NCBI GenBank assembly: GCA_050293315.1
Contig: JBNKMS010000012.1
Location: 1 to 64,000 of the forward strand
DNA: 64,000 nt
Source: CBFDBF01 sp050293315
Lineage (GTDB): Bacteria > Pseudomonadota > Gammaproteobacteria > Chromatiales > Chromatiaceae
Reading direction: 5' to 3'
This document shows positions 8,926 to 17,737 of the stretch, piece after piece. Under the pieces are notes generated by a model. The model had not been told where the DNA came from, made no database searches, and saw nothing but the letters and a program-made list of their open reading frames with translations. Every line of letters begins with the position of its first letter. Positions within the stretch are counted from its first letter, which is position 1. Both the position numbers and the translations under genes were made by a program.

Positions 8926-11900
8926 ATGAACAAGCGTAATCTTAACCTCAAGACCCTCACACTGAGCACCCTGCTCTGCTCTGCCATAGGCTCCAGCGGC
9001 GTGCAGGCCGATGATGTCGAGGTCTATATGGCCCCTGCCGCACCGGTGTCACCAAACGTACTGTTTGTGCTGGATGAGTCTGGAAGTATGCGCTGGGGGG
9101 CGATTGATGGCCAAAACCTAGCGGACACCAATCCCAATCAACGCATGAATCAACTACAGACCGCCATAGAGACGGTCTTGGATAACTCGGACAATGATTA
9201 CATAAACGCCGGCTTCCTGGCCTACACCACCCGTACCCACCCAACCCGGGTTGTCCATCAATTTGGCCGTATAGGCACAGACAGAGCCAGTATGAAGATC
9301 GCGGTGGGAGATCCAGATGTTGCAGGCGATGGCCTAACCCCTATCAGCGGCACCCCCTCGGTCCACGCCCTGGCCTCTGCGGTACTCTGGTACGACCAAG
9401 GCTTCCGTGGCCAGGCCTCCCCCATAGCCAGCGACCCGGAGGAGAACTGGTGCAGACCAAACTACATAGTATTTATGTCGGATGGCAGCCCTAACACCAA
9501 CTCATATTACATAGACTTGGCCGGCACATATACCGATCCTGGCTGGAAGCAGTATCGCGGCACTACCTGTGCAAATGATCCGGGGCCCCCGACCCAACCA
9601 TACGACACTTGGGACACCTCTGGCGGCCGCTGTGCCGGTGAGATCACACGCTGGGCCTTCAATACGGACCTGAGGACCGGCGCCGGCTGGGACAACACCC
9701 AGAACATCACAACCCATACGGTTGCTATGGGCCGGGCCGCCCTGAACGGCACTGGCGAACAGACCTTTATGCAGTATGTAGCTGCCACTGGTAATGGCCA
9801 GTACTTCCCGGCCAGCAATGCAGCAGCGCTCACAAACGCCTTTCAGCAGATCCTGACCCAGGCCGGGGCATCCATTCCGTATACATATATGGCCCCTACT
9901 GTCCCCTTCAACTCGAGCAGCGCGGCTGTAAGTGGTGATGCCATCTATGTACCACTATTTGCGCCGGACGGGCATAGCATGTGGTATGGCAATGTAAAGA
10001 GGTACAAGCTCACCTACGAACTGTCTGCTACACCGACAGCCCTTGATCCCGCTCCTCCTATGAAGGTTGTCATCCGCGACAAGAACAACAACCTTGTAGT
10101 CAACGATTCTGACATGTCGTTTGAAACCAACACGCTTGACCTGTGGAACCCGGGAAGTACTGCTGATAATGGTGAGCCGCTAGTTGGCGGGGCCGCCTCC
10201 AATATGAACGGGACCCGCAAACTCTATACCTGGTTGCCAGGCAACAGCACCGATCTTACCGATTCAGCCAACCTGGTTGATAAGAGCAATGCCCTGCTCA
10301 ACACCACGGCTGTTATGGGCGATCTGATGAGCAACACCGACCTGGATGACCTGCCAGCCGGTTATGGAGCAACCTTCGCTGACAGAAAAAACACTCTGCT
10401 GGACTGGCTCAACTGGGTTGATATAACTAACCTGCCAGACGGCAATAGCGGCACTATAACCGTCTCCCACAGCGACGAGATGGGTGCGCCCCTACATACC
10501 AATCCGATAGCGGTAGACCCATGCATGCACGACAATACGTGCCAAGATACGCATGTATTTGTAGCAACAGTCGAAGGAATCCTGCATGCACTGGATATCG
10601 ATACAGGCGAAGAGCTGTGGGCCTTTATGCCGGAACAGATGCTGGAGACTATAGCAGACAGCTTTGTATCCGATTGGGATGCGACCAAACCACACACCCC
10701 TGAGGGTGAGCCTATCCCGACTAACGATCACGGTCATGTCACCAAACCTGGAAACTACGGCCTCGATGGCCCGACCGTAGTATATGAGACAGATAACAAC
10801 CATCGCTATCTGGTACAGGGGATGCGCCGCGGTGGCCGCAACTACTACGCGCTGGACATCACCGACCTCGACAATCCTGTGATGGCGTGGACTATAGAGG
10901 GTGGCACTGGTGACTTCACCGCCATGGGACAGACCTGGTCGAAACCGATATTCGCCAAGATGGAGATACAGGGTGCTACCGCCAAAGAGGTATTGATCTT
11001 TGGAGGTGGCTATGACGATGACCAGGATGATAGTTATGTTGATAACAATCACGATGGCGTCTTTAATGGCGGAGATACCCCCATCGGCCGCGTCGATGAC
11101 GACTTGGGCAACATAATATATATCGTTGATGCCAGGACCGGCGTAAAACTGAAGACCATCAGCACATCCACCAACAACCCGGATGTCACTATTAGCGACA
11201 TGAGGAATGGGATTGCATCCGATATACTAACCATAGATATCAACGGGAATAAAATTATCGACCGACTCTATGCCACAGATGTTGGTGGCCGCATCATTCG
11301 GGTAGATATACCGGATCAAGCTCTGGCGATTCAAACAGGGGATGACAGCATGGACGGCACCATACTGGCCGATGTCAATGGTGATAGCACCGCTGGGGCT
11401 GAATTCCAGCGTTTTTTCGCTCCCCCTACAGCCGCCTACTACAAGCGTGGAGGGCTGCAGTATATGGCCCTGATAGTCGCCTCAGGCCACCGACCTCAGC
11501 CGCTCTCCCGCTCGGTAGACACCGATCGCCTGTATGCAATCAAGGATCCATTTATCTGGATGCCGCCAGTGGCACCAGCCACATATCCAGCGACGCTCAC
11601 CGAAAGCGACCTGCTAGATGCCACGAACACCGCGGCAACGCCCAATAATATAGGATGGTTTATAGATCTGGGCGAAGGTGAGAAGGGCTTCTCCAAGGCC
11701 AAGGTATACGCCGGTACCATAATGTTCACCACATATACCGGTGAACGCGGCGTAGCTAGTGATAGCTGCAGCATGGTCAGCACCCAGGGTTCTGCATATA
11801 TGTATGCTCTAAACCTGACTACAGGAGAGGCGAGGATCGCCGATTTTGATGGTGATGATAGCAACCTGACAAATAGCGATCGTAAGAAATTGCTGCATAT

Positions 11901-12066
11901 TCCAGGCCTACCTCCTGGTCCTGGTTTTGTATTTCCCGACATGGGCGATGGTACTGGCCATCGTAGCGGCGATGTGATAATCCAGGTCGGCCTGGAGGGA
12001 ATTATTACAGATGAATTCAAAGATTATTACCACCCGGTCTCCTGGGAAGAGATAATTGATGACTAA
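8926..12066 (+). CDS. pilY1: Type IV pilus tip adhesin PilY1
   Basis: A 1046-residue secreted PilY1, close to the usual length. A signal peptide (about 1-29) is followed by a von Willebrand A domain whose MIDAS motif DxSxS is D50-E-S52-G-S54. The C-terminal beta-propeller (about 560-1000) contains the calcium-binding loop DINGNKIID (771-779) followed by RLYATDVGG, the hallmark PilY1 site that controls pilus extension and retraction. PilY1 caps the minor pilin tip complex and acts in adhesion and surface sensing. The ATG at 8926 has GGGAGAGAG upstream; a reading frame open to 8848 only adds residues overlapping pilX. Confidence 0.95.
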   Translation: MNKRNLNLKTLTLSTLLCSAIGSSGVQADDVEVYMAPAAPVSPNVLFVLDESGSMRWGAIDGQNLADTNPNQRMNQLQTAIETVLDNSDNDYINAGFLAYTTRTHPTRVVHQFGRIGTDRASMKIAVGDPDVAGDGLTPISGTPSVHALASAVLWYDQGFRGQASPIASDPEENWCRPNYIVFMSDGSPNTNSYYIDLAGTYTDPGWKQYRGTTCANDPGPPTQPYDTWDTSGGRCAGEITRWAFNTDLRTGAGWDNTQNITTHTVAMGRAALNGTGEQTFMQYVAATGNGQYFPASNAAALTNAFQQILTQAGASIPYTYMAPTVPFNSSSAAVSGDAIYVPLFAPDGHSMWYGNVKRYKLTYELSATPTALDPAPPMKVVIRDKNNNLVVNDSDMSFETNTLDLWNPGSTADNGEPLVGGAASNMNGTRKLYTWLPGNSTDLTDSANLVDKSNALLNTTAVMGDLMSNTDLDDLPAGYGATFADRKNTLLDWLNWVDITNLPDGNSGTITVSHSDEMGAPLHTNPIAVDPCMHDNTCQDTHVFVATVEGILHALDIDTGEELWAFMPEQMLETIADSFVSDWDATKPHTPEGEPIPTNDHGHVTKPGNYGLDGPTVVYETDNNHRYLVQGMRRGGRNYYALDITDLDNPVMAWTIEGGTGDFTAMGQTWSKPIFAKMEIQGATAKEVLIFGGGYDDDQDDSYVDNNHDGVFNGGDTPIGRVDDDLGNIIYIVDARTGVKLKTISTSTNNPDVTISDMRNGIASDILTIDINGNKIIDRLYATDVGGRIIRVDIPDQALAIQTGDDSMDGTILADVNGDSTAGAEFQRFFAPPTAAYYKRGGLQYMALIVASGHRPQPLSRSVDTDRLYAIKDPFIWMPPVAPATYPATLTESDLLDATNTAATPNNIGWFIDLGEGEKGFSKAKVYAGTIMFTTYTGERGVASDSCSMVSTQGSAYMYALNLTTGEARIADFDGDDSNLTNSDRKKLLHIPGLPPGPGFVFPDMGDGTGHRSGDVIIQVGLEGIITDEFKDYYHPVSWEEIIDD

Positions 12067-12077
12067 CTGACAGCGGT

Positions 12078-12100
12078 AGCCCCCAGCACAACTGGGGGCT
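12078..12100 (+). terminator. Hairpin after pilY1
   Basis: A perfect 9-bp stem (AGCCCCCAG with CTGGGGGCT) and 5-nt loop lie 11 bases after the pilY1 stop. No T-run follows, so it may be an mRNA-stabilising or attenuating hairpin rather than a full intrinsic terminator. Confidence 0.5.
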
Positions 12101-12135
12101 GTTCCTGGCACCGCTGGTTACAGTGTAAAATAACC

Positions 12136-12172
12136 CCGCAATCCTTGGGGCCCTAGATGTATGAGATTGCGG
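12136..12172 (+). promoter_or_regulatory. Inverted repeat in the pilE leader
   Basis: An 8-bp perfect inverted repeat (CCGCAATC with GATTGCGG) separated by 21 nt lies about 20 bases before the pilE start. It could be a leader hairpin or a protein-binding site; the sequence alone does not decide. Confidence 0.3.
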
Positions 12173-12191
12173 ACTGATAAGGTATCTAGAT

Positions 12192-12656
12192 ATGTTTAGA
12201 GATAACAGACAACGCGGATTCACACTGATTGAGCTAATGATCGTGGTAACACTACTCGGCATCCTGGCGGCCATAGCATTCCCCTCCTATATGGATCAGG
12301 TACGCAAGGCCAGAAGAACCGATGCCGAGACCGCCCTGACGCAGGCGGTACAGCGGATGGAGTTGCAGTTCGCGCGTAATGCCACATATGCCACTGCCAC
12401 TCTTAACGACGTTGCCGCCCCCTTCAACCAAACCCAAAGCCCGGATGGCTACTACACCATCACCCTCATCGCTCCGGGCGTTACTACCTACACCCTTCAG
12501 GCCACGCCCAACGTCTTTCTCCGCGCCAACCCAGTGCTGGGCCGGGTCAATCAGCAGCTTGATGCTGTCTCGATGTTTCAAATCAACGAGCTTGGACAGA
12601 AAACCCACACCCGGACTGATGCGGTACCAGTGCCTCCCGGCTGGAAATCGCCGTAA
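12192..12656 (+). CDS. pilE: Type IV pilin PilE-like minor pilin
   Basis: A 154-residue prepilin with leader MFRDNRQRG and signal FTLIELMIVVTLLGILAAIA including Glu5. The next part (FPSYMDQVRKARRTDAETALTQAVQRMELQFARN) is typical of PilE minor pilins, and NELGQKT resembles the family's C-terminal region. Family members usually carry two cysteines forming the D-loop disulfide; this protein has no cysteine at all. AAGG precedes the ATG, and a strong terminator follows. Position after pilY1 is standard for this cluster. Confidence 0.9.
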   Translation: MFRDNRQRGFTLIELMIVVTLLGILAAIAFPSYMDQVRKARRTDAETALTQAVQRMELQFARNATYATATLNDVAAPFNQTQSPDGYYTITLIAPGVTTYTLQATPNVFLRANPVLGRVNQQLDAVSMFQINELGQKTHTRTDAVPVPPGWKSP

Positions 12657-12680
12657 TCACTTTTATCTGGCAATTAATAT

Positions 12681-12704
12681 AAAACCCGCCATCGGCGGGT
12701 TTTA
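12681..12704. terminator. Intrinsic terminator, probably bidirectional
   Basis: AAAACCCGCC-atc-GGCGGGTTTTA forms a GC-rich stem flanked by A and T runs on both sides. It lies between the convergent pilE and DUF4124 genes and can serve both. Confidence 0.85.
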
Positions 12705-12736
12705 TAATGAACGTTACATCCTAGTAGAATCTGTGG

Positions 12737-13165
12737 CTACTCATCCTCATCATCACAATATGCCTTGATCACCGCCTTTGTCTCCTGAATCTTCTGCTCT
12801 ATCTCCTCCGCGCTATACTCAACCAGCTTTTTATCTGCCGTCATAAGACTATCACCAGGTTTAGCCACCTCCAGGACCTTCAGATTTTGTCTACCCGCTT
12901 GGCAATACTCCTTGCGCAACTCCTTGTCTAGAGCGGGATTGCCTTTAACCTTCTCTTCTACCGGCTTAGGGGTATCCTCCGTTGCCTGTTTGTTCGGAGA
13001 TGGCGCCTTCACCTTGACCCACTCCCCTGCAACATCATCATCCGGGGGTATTTGCGAGTAGACCACCTTACCGCTCTTATCCACCCAGCGATAGACATCT
13101 TCAGCCCCTGCCAGACCACTTGCCATCACAAGCCCAGCCACTATCGCAACAGTTGTCAGTCTCAC
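12737..13165 (-). CDS. DUF4124 domain protein, secreted (second copy)
   Basis: A 142-residue paralogue of the protein at 3169-3663, sharing the signal peptide plus VYRWVDKSGKVVYSQIPP arrangement, a Lys/Glu-rich linker and a C-terminal helix ending in an acidic DDEDE tail. Function unknown; a predicted periplasmic protein. I chose the GTG at 13165 because it places the hydrophobic core (LTTVAIVAGLVMASGLAGA) at the N-terminus and GAGG lies eight bases upstream; a reading frame to 13267 would add a non-signal extension. It is transcribed toward pilE and away from the dikinase gene. Confidence 0.75.
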   Translation of the reverse strand: MRLTTVAIVAGLVMASGLAGAEDVYRWVDKSGKVVYSQIPPDDDVAGEWVKVKAPSPNKQATEDTPKPVEEKVKGNPALDKELRKEYCQAGRQNLKVLEVAKPGDSLMTADKKLVEYSAEEIEQKIQETKAVIKAYCDDEDE

Positions 13166-13412
13166 CTCTATCACCTCATGGAATAAGCCATCTGTGTTGT
13201 AACCATAGCAAAATAATGGTGTGTTTGGGTATAGCAGCTGATCACAAAATTTGAGCTGTGACCACACCCTAGTTTTCAGGCACTGACTGCCGACAATCGT
13301 TGCTCGTAGTGGAACTTTTACCCGTTATATGAACTCGTAACAGGCTCAAACAGCCGTAATTTAGGGTACAATCAATACTACTGTGATCCACTGTCTGCAT
13401 AAGGAGCTCTAT

Positions 13413-16358
13413 ATGCCAAGAGTGTTATCTATCGGGCTAACGCTGTTTTTGCTGCTATCTGCCCAGACAACCCTCGCCGCTACAACCTCCAGCGCATCTG
13501 AAAATCCTAAATACCGGGCATGGATTGAGGAGATGAAGCAGGCCCCAAGGGGACCTTTTGATAGGATTCGCTGGTTCTGCAAGGATGGAACCGTGCTCGC
13601 GCCAAAGCCATATGCCTGCGGTGAGCGCGGCGGTGGCAACCAGCATGGCGAATGGAATCAAAAGGCTCAGCAGCTGCGCTCTGAGGGCTACTTCATTGCC
13701 AATTTTCTCGCAGGGATAGAGCCGGATGACTTTTTAAACCTGCCGGATCATCGCACCCGCTTCAAGCATATGCTGCTGGAGCAGTTCCTGCTGCTACAGG
13801 ACGATGGATGGATCATGCGTCGGGCGCGTTTTTACCGTGGCGCCTACCAGGAGGAGGATGAGCGCCTCGGGGCACGCGAGCTGCTCCAGGCCCTGAGCGG
13901 CAAGAAGGAGTGGGTCAATCAGCTATTCCCCCTGCTGCGGATCGGGGCGCAACTGCTACCTCACGGGGCCGACAGTGCGACCGTTCAGAGGGTACGCCAG
14001 GTCTCTGCGACTCTATCCGAACGCGACTCCGCCTTCATGCCCATGCGTAATCGCATCCATGGCCGGCTGAAACCAGAGCATGCAGCCATGGTGCGAGAGT
14101 ACGCAGCCACACAGGGTAAACCAGAGTTGAAAGAGGAGTACGAGGCACTCTCCCAGGACATAACCAAGATATTCCAGACCCAGCCCCTGCAGCAGCGGCT
14201 ACAACGGTTTGCCCGTAAACTACCTGCTGCCAACGACCAGCTTAAACAGCTACTACAGCAAGCGATAAAAACGCTGGATAGTGACAAGTCGGACGCCAGT
14301 CGCCACATCGTAACGGCACAAATCATGGCTGCCCTGCGTGACGCACTTACTACTGGTATCAGCAAAGGAGAGCTGCGGCTCTCAGCCCTTGACCTCGGCA
14401 CCCGTCTGGAGAATGAGCACTTTGTCGCCGCTACCAAGCTGCGCGACCAGCTACAGAGCAGCACCCGCCAACAGCGATTGCTATGGCTACAGAATAGCAT
14501 CGATGCCCTCTACGGTAGCGGTATCATCGGCCAGCGCCAGCGCACTGCGCTTAACGCCAGCATCCAGCATCTACAGGGTGACTCTGTAACTCTTGAGGTA
14601 TATAAAAAGGAGTTGGACTACCTCTCCCGCCTACCCGGCTGGGGCGCGCAGGGGCTGGAGATGCACTTCAAAGATGCGATGGATAAGTTTGCCCAGATAG
14701 AGCCGCAGACCAAACTCTTCATTCAGGATCGTCTCCGCGGCAGTCCGCTACTGTTCTTCTCCAACATCCTGGATAGCCTACTGAAGGACGCCAACCAGTT
14801 GGCGGGGGTACAACACTTCCTGCTTGGTGAGGAAATTGGAGCCGGTCTTCACGGCCTCAATCCAGGGCTCTCGCGTGGCGTCCTGCACACCTCAACCCAG
14901 CAGGGCGGTGTGGCTAATTACAATGCTGACGGTATTTATCTACTGCCGGAGACGGTATCAGATCTGCCGCCAGTGGCGGGGATACTCACCCTCGGTGAGG
15001 GCAACCCCCTCTCCCACGTACAGCTGTTAGCGCGCAACCTCGGTATCCCCAATGTCGCTATCGACAACACCCTACAGCCAAAGCTGGTCCCATATGACGG
15101 TAAACCGGTGGTATTGGCGGTAAGTCCTGCCGGGTCGGTGCGGCTGGAGCTGGATTCTGAGAAGTGGGATGAGACATTCGGCAGGGAGAAGACGGAGCAG
15201 GATGCGGTGATCCGCCCAGACCTAAAAAAACTGGACCTTGAGCAGCGCACCTTTCTGCCCTTGAGTTCCCTGCGGGCCAGCGACTCCGGTCGCAGCGTCG
15301 GCCCCAAGGCGGCCAAGCTGGGAGAATTGAAGCATAACTTTCCACAGGCGGTCGCAGAGGGACTAGCCATACCATTTGGTGTATTTCGAGAACTACTGGA
15401 CCAGCCTATGGAGGGGACAGGTAAGAGCGTATTCGATTGGATGGTGGAGCAGTACGCTATGCTGCGCAAGCTGCCGGAGGGGAGCGCACAGCGCAAGCAG
15501 GCCACCGACAAATTCCGCCAGCGTCTACAAGACTGGATCAGAAACGCCGATCCCGGTGAAGAGTTCCGGACCACACTGGCCAGCGCCATGCGTCAGGCCT
15601 TTGGTGAGGATGGCAGCTATGGCGTATTCGTGCGTAGCGATACCAACGTTGAGGATCTTGCCGGCTTTACCGGGGCCGGACTCAACCTTACAGTGCCCAA
15701 TGTGGTAGGTTTTAAGAATATTCTGACCGCCATCTCCAAGGTCTGGGCCTCGCCATTCAGTGCCCGCGCCTACGCCTGGCGCCAAAGCCATATGGAGCTG
15801 CCGCAACACGTCTATCCAGCGGTACTACTGCTGCGTAGCGTCCCGGCAGATAAATCCGGGGTCATGGTTACCCAGGATATAGACAGCGGCGACAGCGGCT
15901 GGCTATCGGTAGCTGTCAACGAGGGCGTCGGCGGCGCAGTGGATGGACAGGCCGCAGAGTCTCTGCGCATTAATACAGAGAGCGGTGAGGTTCGCCTGCT
16001 GGCCCAGGCAACCGCATCAATCCGGCGCAAACCTCTGCCAGAGGGAGGCATTAGCAAGCTGCCGGTGAGCGGCTCAGATACTGTGCTGTTGCCAGACGAG
16101 ATCAAACAGCTCATCACGCTACACAAAGAGCTGCCTGAGCGTTTTCCCAGTGTGGTTAACGACCGGGGGAAGATTGTCCCGGCAGATATTGAATTTGGAT
16201 TTCTAGATGGCAAACTAAAGCTGTTTCAGATACGCCCGTTTCTGGAGAGTAAGCGCGCCAGGGGTAGCAACTTCTTAAACCAGATGGATCAGGGATTAAA
16301 AAAGTCTAAGGGGATCACAGTTTCTATGCTAGAAATACCGGCTGGAGGATCAAACTAA
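13413..16358 (+). CDS. Secreted PEP/pyruvate-binding dikinase, glucan-water-dikinase-like order
   Basis: A 981-residue protein with an apparent signal peptide (MPRVLSIGLTLFLLLSAQTT, then LAA) and AAGGAG before the ATG. A long helical region (about 30-440) leads to a phosphohistidine swivel domain with GNPLSHVQLLARNLGIPN; His535 is the predicted phospho-carrier. The ATP-grasp domain follows (about 625-945), with VRSDTNVEDLAGFTGAG (R741), SGVMVTQDI and the closing FQIRPF. The order swivel-then-ATP-grasp is that of plant glucan, water dikinases, not PPDK or PEP synthase, and no C-terminal PEP/pyruvate TIM barrel is present. The substrate is unknown. A dikinase outside the cytoplasm would need an ATP source; two nucleotide-transporter-like genes lie at 18697-22445. 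Confidence 0.8.
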   Translation: MPRVLSIGLTLFLLLSAQTTLAATTSSASENPKYRAWIEEMKQAPRGPFDRIRWFCKDGTVLAPKPYACGERGGGNQHGEWNQKAQQLRSEGYFIANFLAGIEPDDFLNLPDHRTRFKHMLLEQFLLLQDDGWIMRRARFYRGAYQEEDERLGARELLQALSGKKEWVNQLFPLLRIGAQLLPHGADSATVQRVRQVSATLSERDSAFMPMRNRIHGRLKPEHAAMVREYAATQGKPELKEEYEALSQDITKIFQTQPLQQRLQRFARKLPAANDQLKQLLQQAIKTLDSDKSDASRHIVTAQIMAALRDALTTGISKGELRLSALDLGTRLENEHFVAATKLRDQLQSSTRQQRLLWLQNSIDALYGSGIIGQRQRTALNASIQHLQGDSVTLEVYKKELDYLSRLPGWGAQGLEMHFKDAMDKFAQIEPQTKLFIQDRLRGSPLLFFSNILDSLLKDANQLAGVQHFLLGEEIGAGLHGLNPGLSRGVLHTSTQQGGVANYNADGIYLLPETVSDLPPVAGILTLGEGNPLSHVQLLARNLGIPNVAIDNTLQPKLVPYDGKPVVLAVSPAGSVRLELDSEKWDETFGREKTEQDAVIRPDLKKLDLEQRTFLPLSSLRASDSGRSVGPKAAKLGELKHNFPQAVAEGLAIPFGVFRELLDQPMEGTGKSVFDWMVEQYAMLRKLPEGSAQRKQATDKFRQRLQDWIRNADPGEEFRTTLASAMRQAFGEDGSYGVFVRSDTNVEDLAGFTGAGLNLTVPNVVGFKNILTAISKVWASPFSARAYAWRQSHMELPQHVYPAVLLLRSVPADKSGVMVTQDIDSGDSGWLSVAVNEGVGGAVDGQAAESLRINTESGEVRLLAQATASIRRKPLPEGGISKLPVSGSDTVLLPDEIKQLITLHKELPERFPSVVNDRGKIVPADIEFGFLDGKLKLFQIRPFLESKRARGSNFLNQMDQGLKKSKGITVSMLEIPAGGSN

Positions 16359-16402
16359 CTACCTCACAACCTATAATTTACTATATACCGAGGAGTACAT
16401 AG

Positions 16403-17737
16403 ATGACTATTGCATTAAGCCGGACACTCTATACGGCATCACTCGTCGTCCTGGCCACCATCTCCAACCCATTGGCTGCCTATCCACTGGACGCCTACGA
16501 TGAGACCGGCATACGCCGGATAGAGGGCTCCCGCCTGGCGGCAGAAGGAGTGATCCGAGGTCGCAAACAACCTGCCGGTGCGATGCTACCCCTTGAGCAA
16601 GTAGACATTCGGCTCCTGGAGAGCGATAGATCACTGGATCTGCCACCACCTGATCAGGAGCTGACAACAAAAATCAGAAGACTGCTGGGCAGCAACAGAG
16701 ACCGCTACGGTATAGCCGTACTGGATCTTAGTGATCCGGCAAACCCACGCTACGCCGAACATCGTGGAGAGGTGACCCAGAATGTCGGTAGTGTAGGTAA
16801 GATTGTGGTAGCCCTGGCGGTATTCCAGGCCTTGGCCGACATCTACCCGGATGACATCGAGGCACGCAAACAGGTACTGCGAGAGACCATGGTCACTGCT
16901 GATAAATTTATCCATTACGACCACCACACAGTGCGCTTTTACGATCCGGAGAGCAACAAGATCACCCGACGGCCACTGCGCGAGGGGGATCAGGCAACGC
17001 TGTGGGAGTTCCTCGACTGGATGTTATCTGCAAGCTCCAATGCAGCTGCCGCCATGGTGATGCAGCAGGCGATGCTACTCTGCCACTTTGGTGAGCGCTA
17101 TCCGGTCAGCAAGGAGGAGGCTGACGAATTTTTTGACAAGACCTTGCGCCCGGAGCTGACGGCTATCTACAAACACTGTGCAGTTGACCCTATCAGCCGC
17201 AACGGGCTAGAGCCTACGCAACTGCATCAGGGCAGTTTTTTCACCCGTGAGGGCAAACGCCGGGTTCCTGGAACTGGCCCCAGTTTCGCCTCTGCCAGAG
17301 AACTAATGCGCTACTCTGTAGCACTAGAGAAAGGAATACTTGTAGATGAGTTCTCCAGTCGGGAGATCAAGAGAATGCTCTATATGACAGAGCGACGCAT
17401 CCGCTACGCCTCATCCCCCGCGCTGGCGGACTCCGCGGTCTACTTCAAATCGGGGTCCCTATACAGCTGTAAAAAGGAGGAGGGGTTTAAGTGCCGCAAG
17501 TACCACGGCAATGTAAAAAACTATATGAACTCGCTGGCAATCATAGAGAGCCCGGCGGGTGAGAAGCGCCTGCACTATATTGTGACGCTGATATCGAATG
17601 TACTACGAAAGAACTCAGCAGTAGATCACCAGACCCTGGCAACCCGCATCCACCGGATCATTGAGAAGATGCATCCTGCGCCGGAGCCAGAGCCAGCTTC
17701 GGCTGAGACACAATCAGATCATGGATCGGGCCAATAA
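16403..17737 (+). CDS. Periplasmic SxxK serine hydrolase (beta-lactamase/PBP fold)
   Basis: A 444-residue secreted protein with an N-terminal signal peptide ending near SNPLAA. The penicillin-recognising fold motifs are present in order: S130-V-G-K133 (nucleophile and base), S211-S-N213 and K349-S-G351. Four or more cysteines lie in the C-terminal half. The likely activity is hydrolysis of peptidoglycan or another amide or ester in the periplasm; the motifs do not make it a resistance beta-lactamase. GAGGAG precedes the ATG, and the gene lies 44 bases after the dikinase gene, so the two are probably cotranscribed. Its 3' end overlaps the convergent paralogue by 80 bp. Confidence 0.8.
   Translation: MTIALSRTLYTASLVVLATISNPLAAYPLDAYDETGIRRIEGSRLAAEGVIRGRKQPAGAMLPLEQVDIRLLESDRSLDLPPPDQELTTKIRRLLGSNRDRYGIAVLDLSDPANPRYAEHRGEVTQNVGSVGKIVVALAVFQALADIYPDDIEARKQVLRETMVTADKFIHYDHHTVRFYDPESNKITRRPLREGDQATLWEFLDWMLSASSNAAAAMVMQQAMLLCHFGERYPVSKEEADEFFDKTLRPELTAIYKHCAVDPISRNGLEPTQLHQGSFFTREGKRRVPGTGPSFASARELMRYSVALEKGILVDEFSSREIKRMLYMTERRIRYASSPALADSAVYFKSGSLYSCKKEEGFKCRKYHGNVKNYMNSLAIIESPAGEKRLHYIVTLISNVLRKNSAVDHQTLATRIHRIIEKMHPAPEPEPASAETQSDHGSGQ

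Noticed and set aside
12112..12191. Sigma-54 promoter upstream of pilE (TGGCAC at the -24 position)
   Set aside because: The -12 element TTGC is not at the required distance.
13413..16358. Phosphoenolpyruvate synthase or pyruvate phosphate dikinase
   Set aside because: Domain order is reversed (swivel before ATP-grasp), the C-terminal PEP/pyruvate barrel is missing, and a signal peptide is present.
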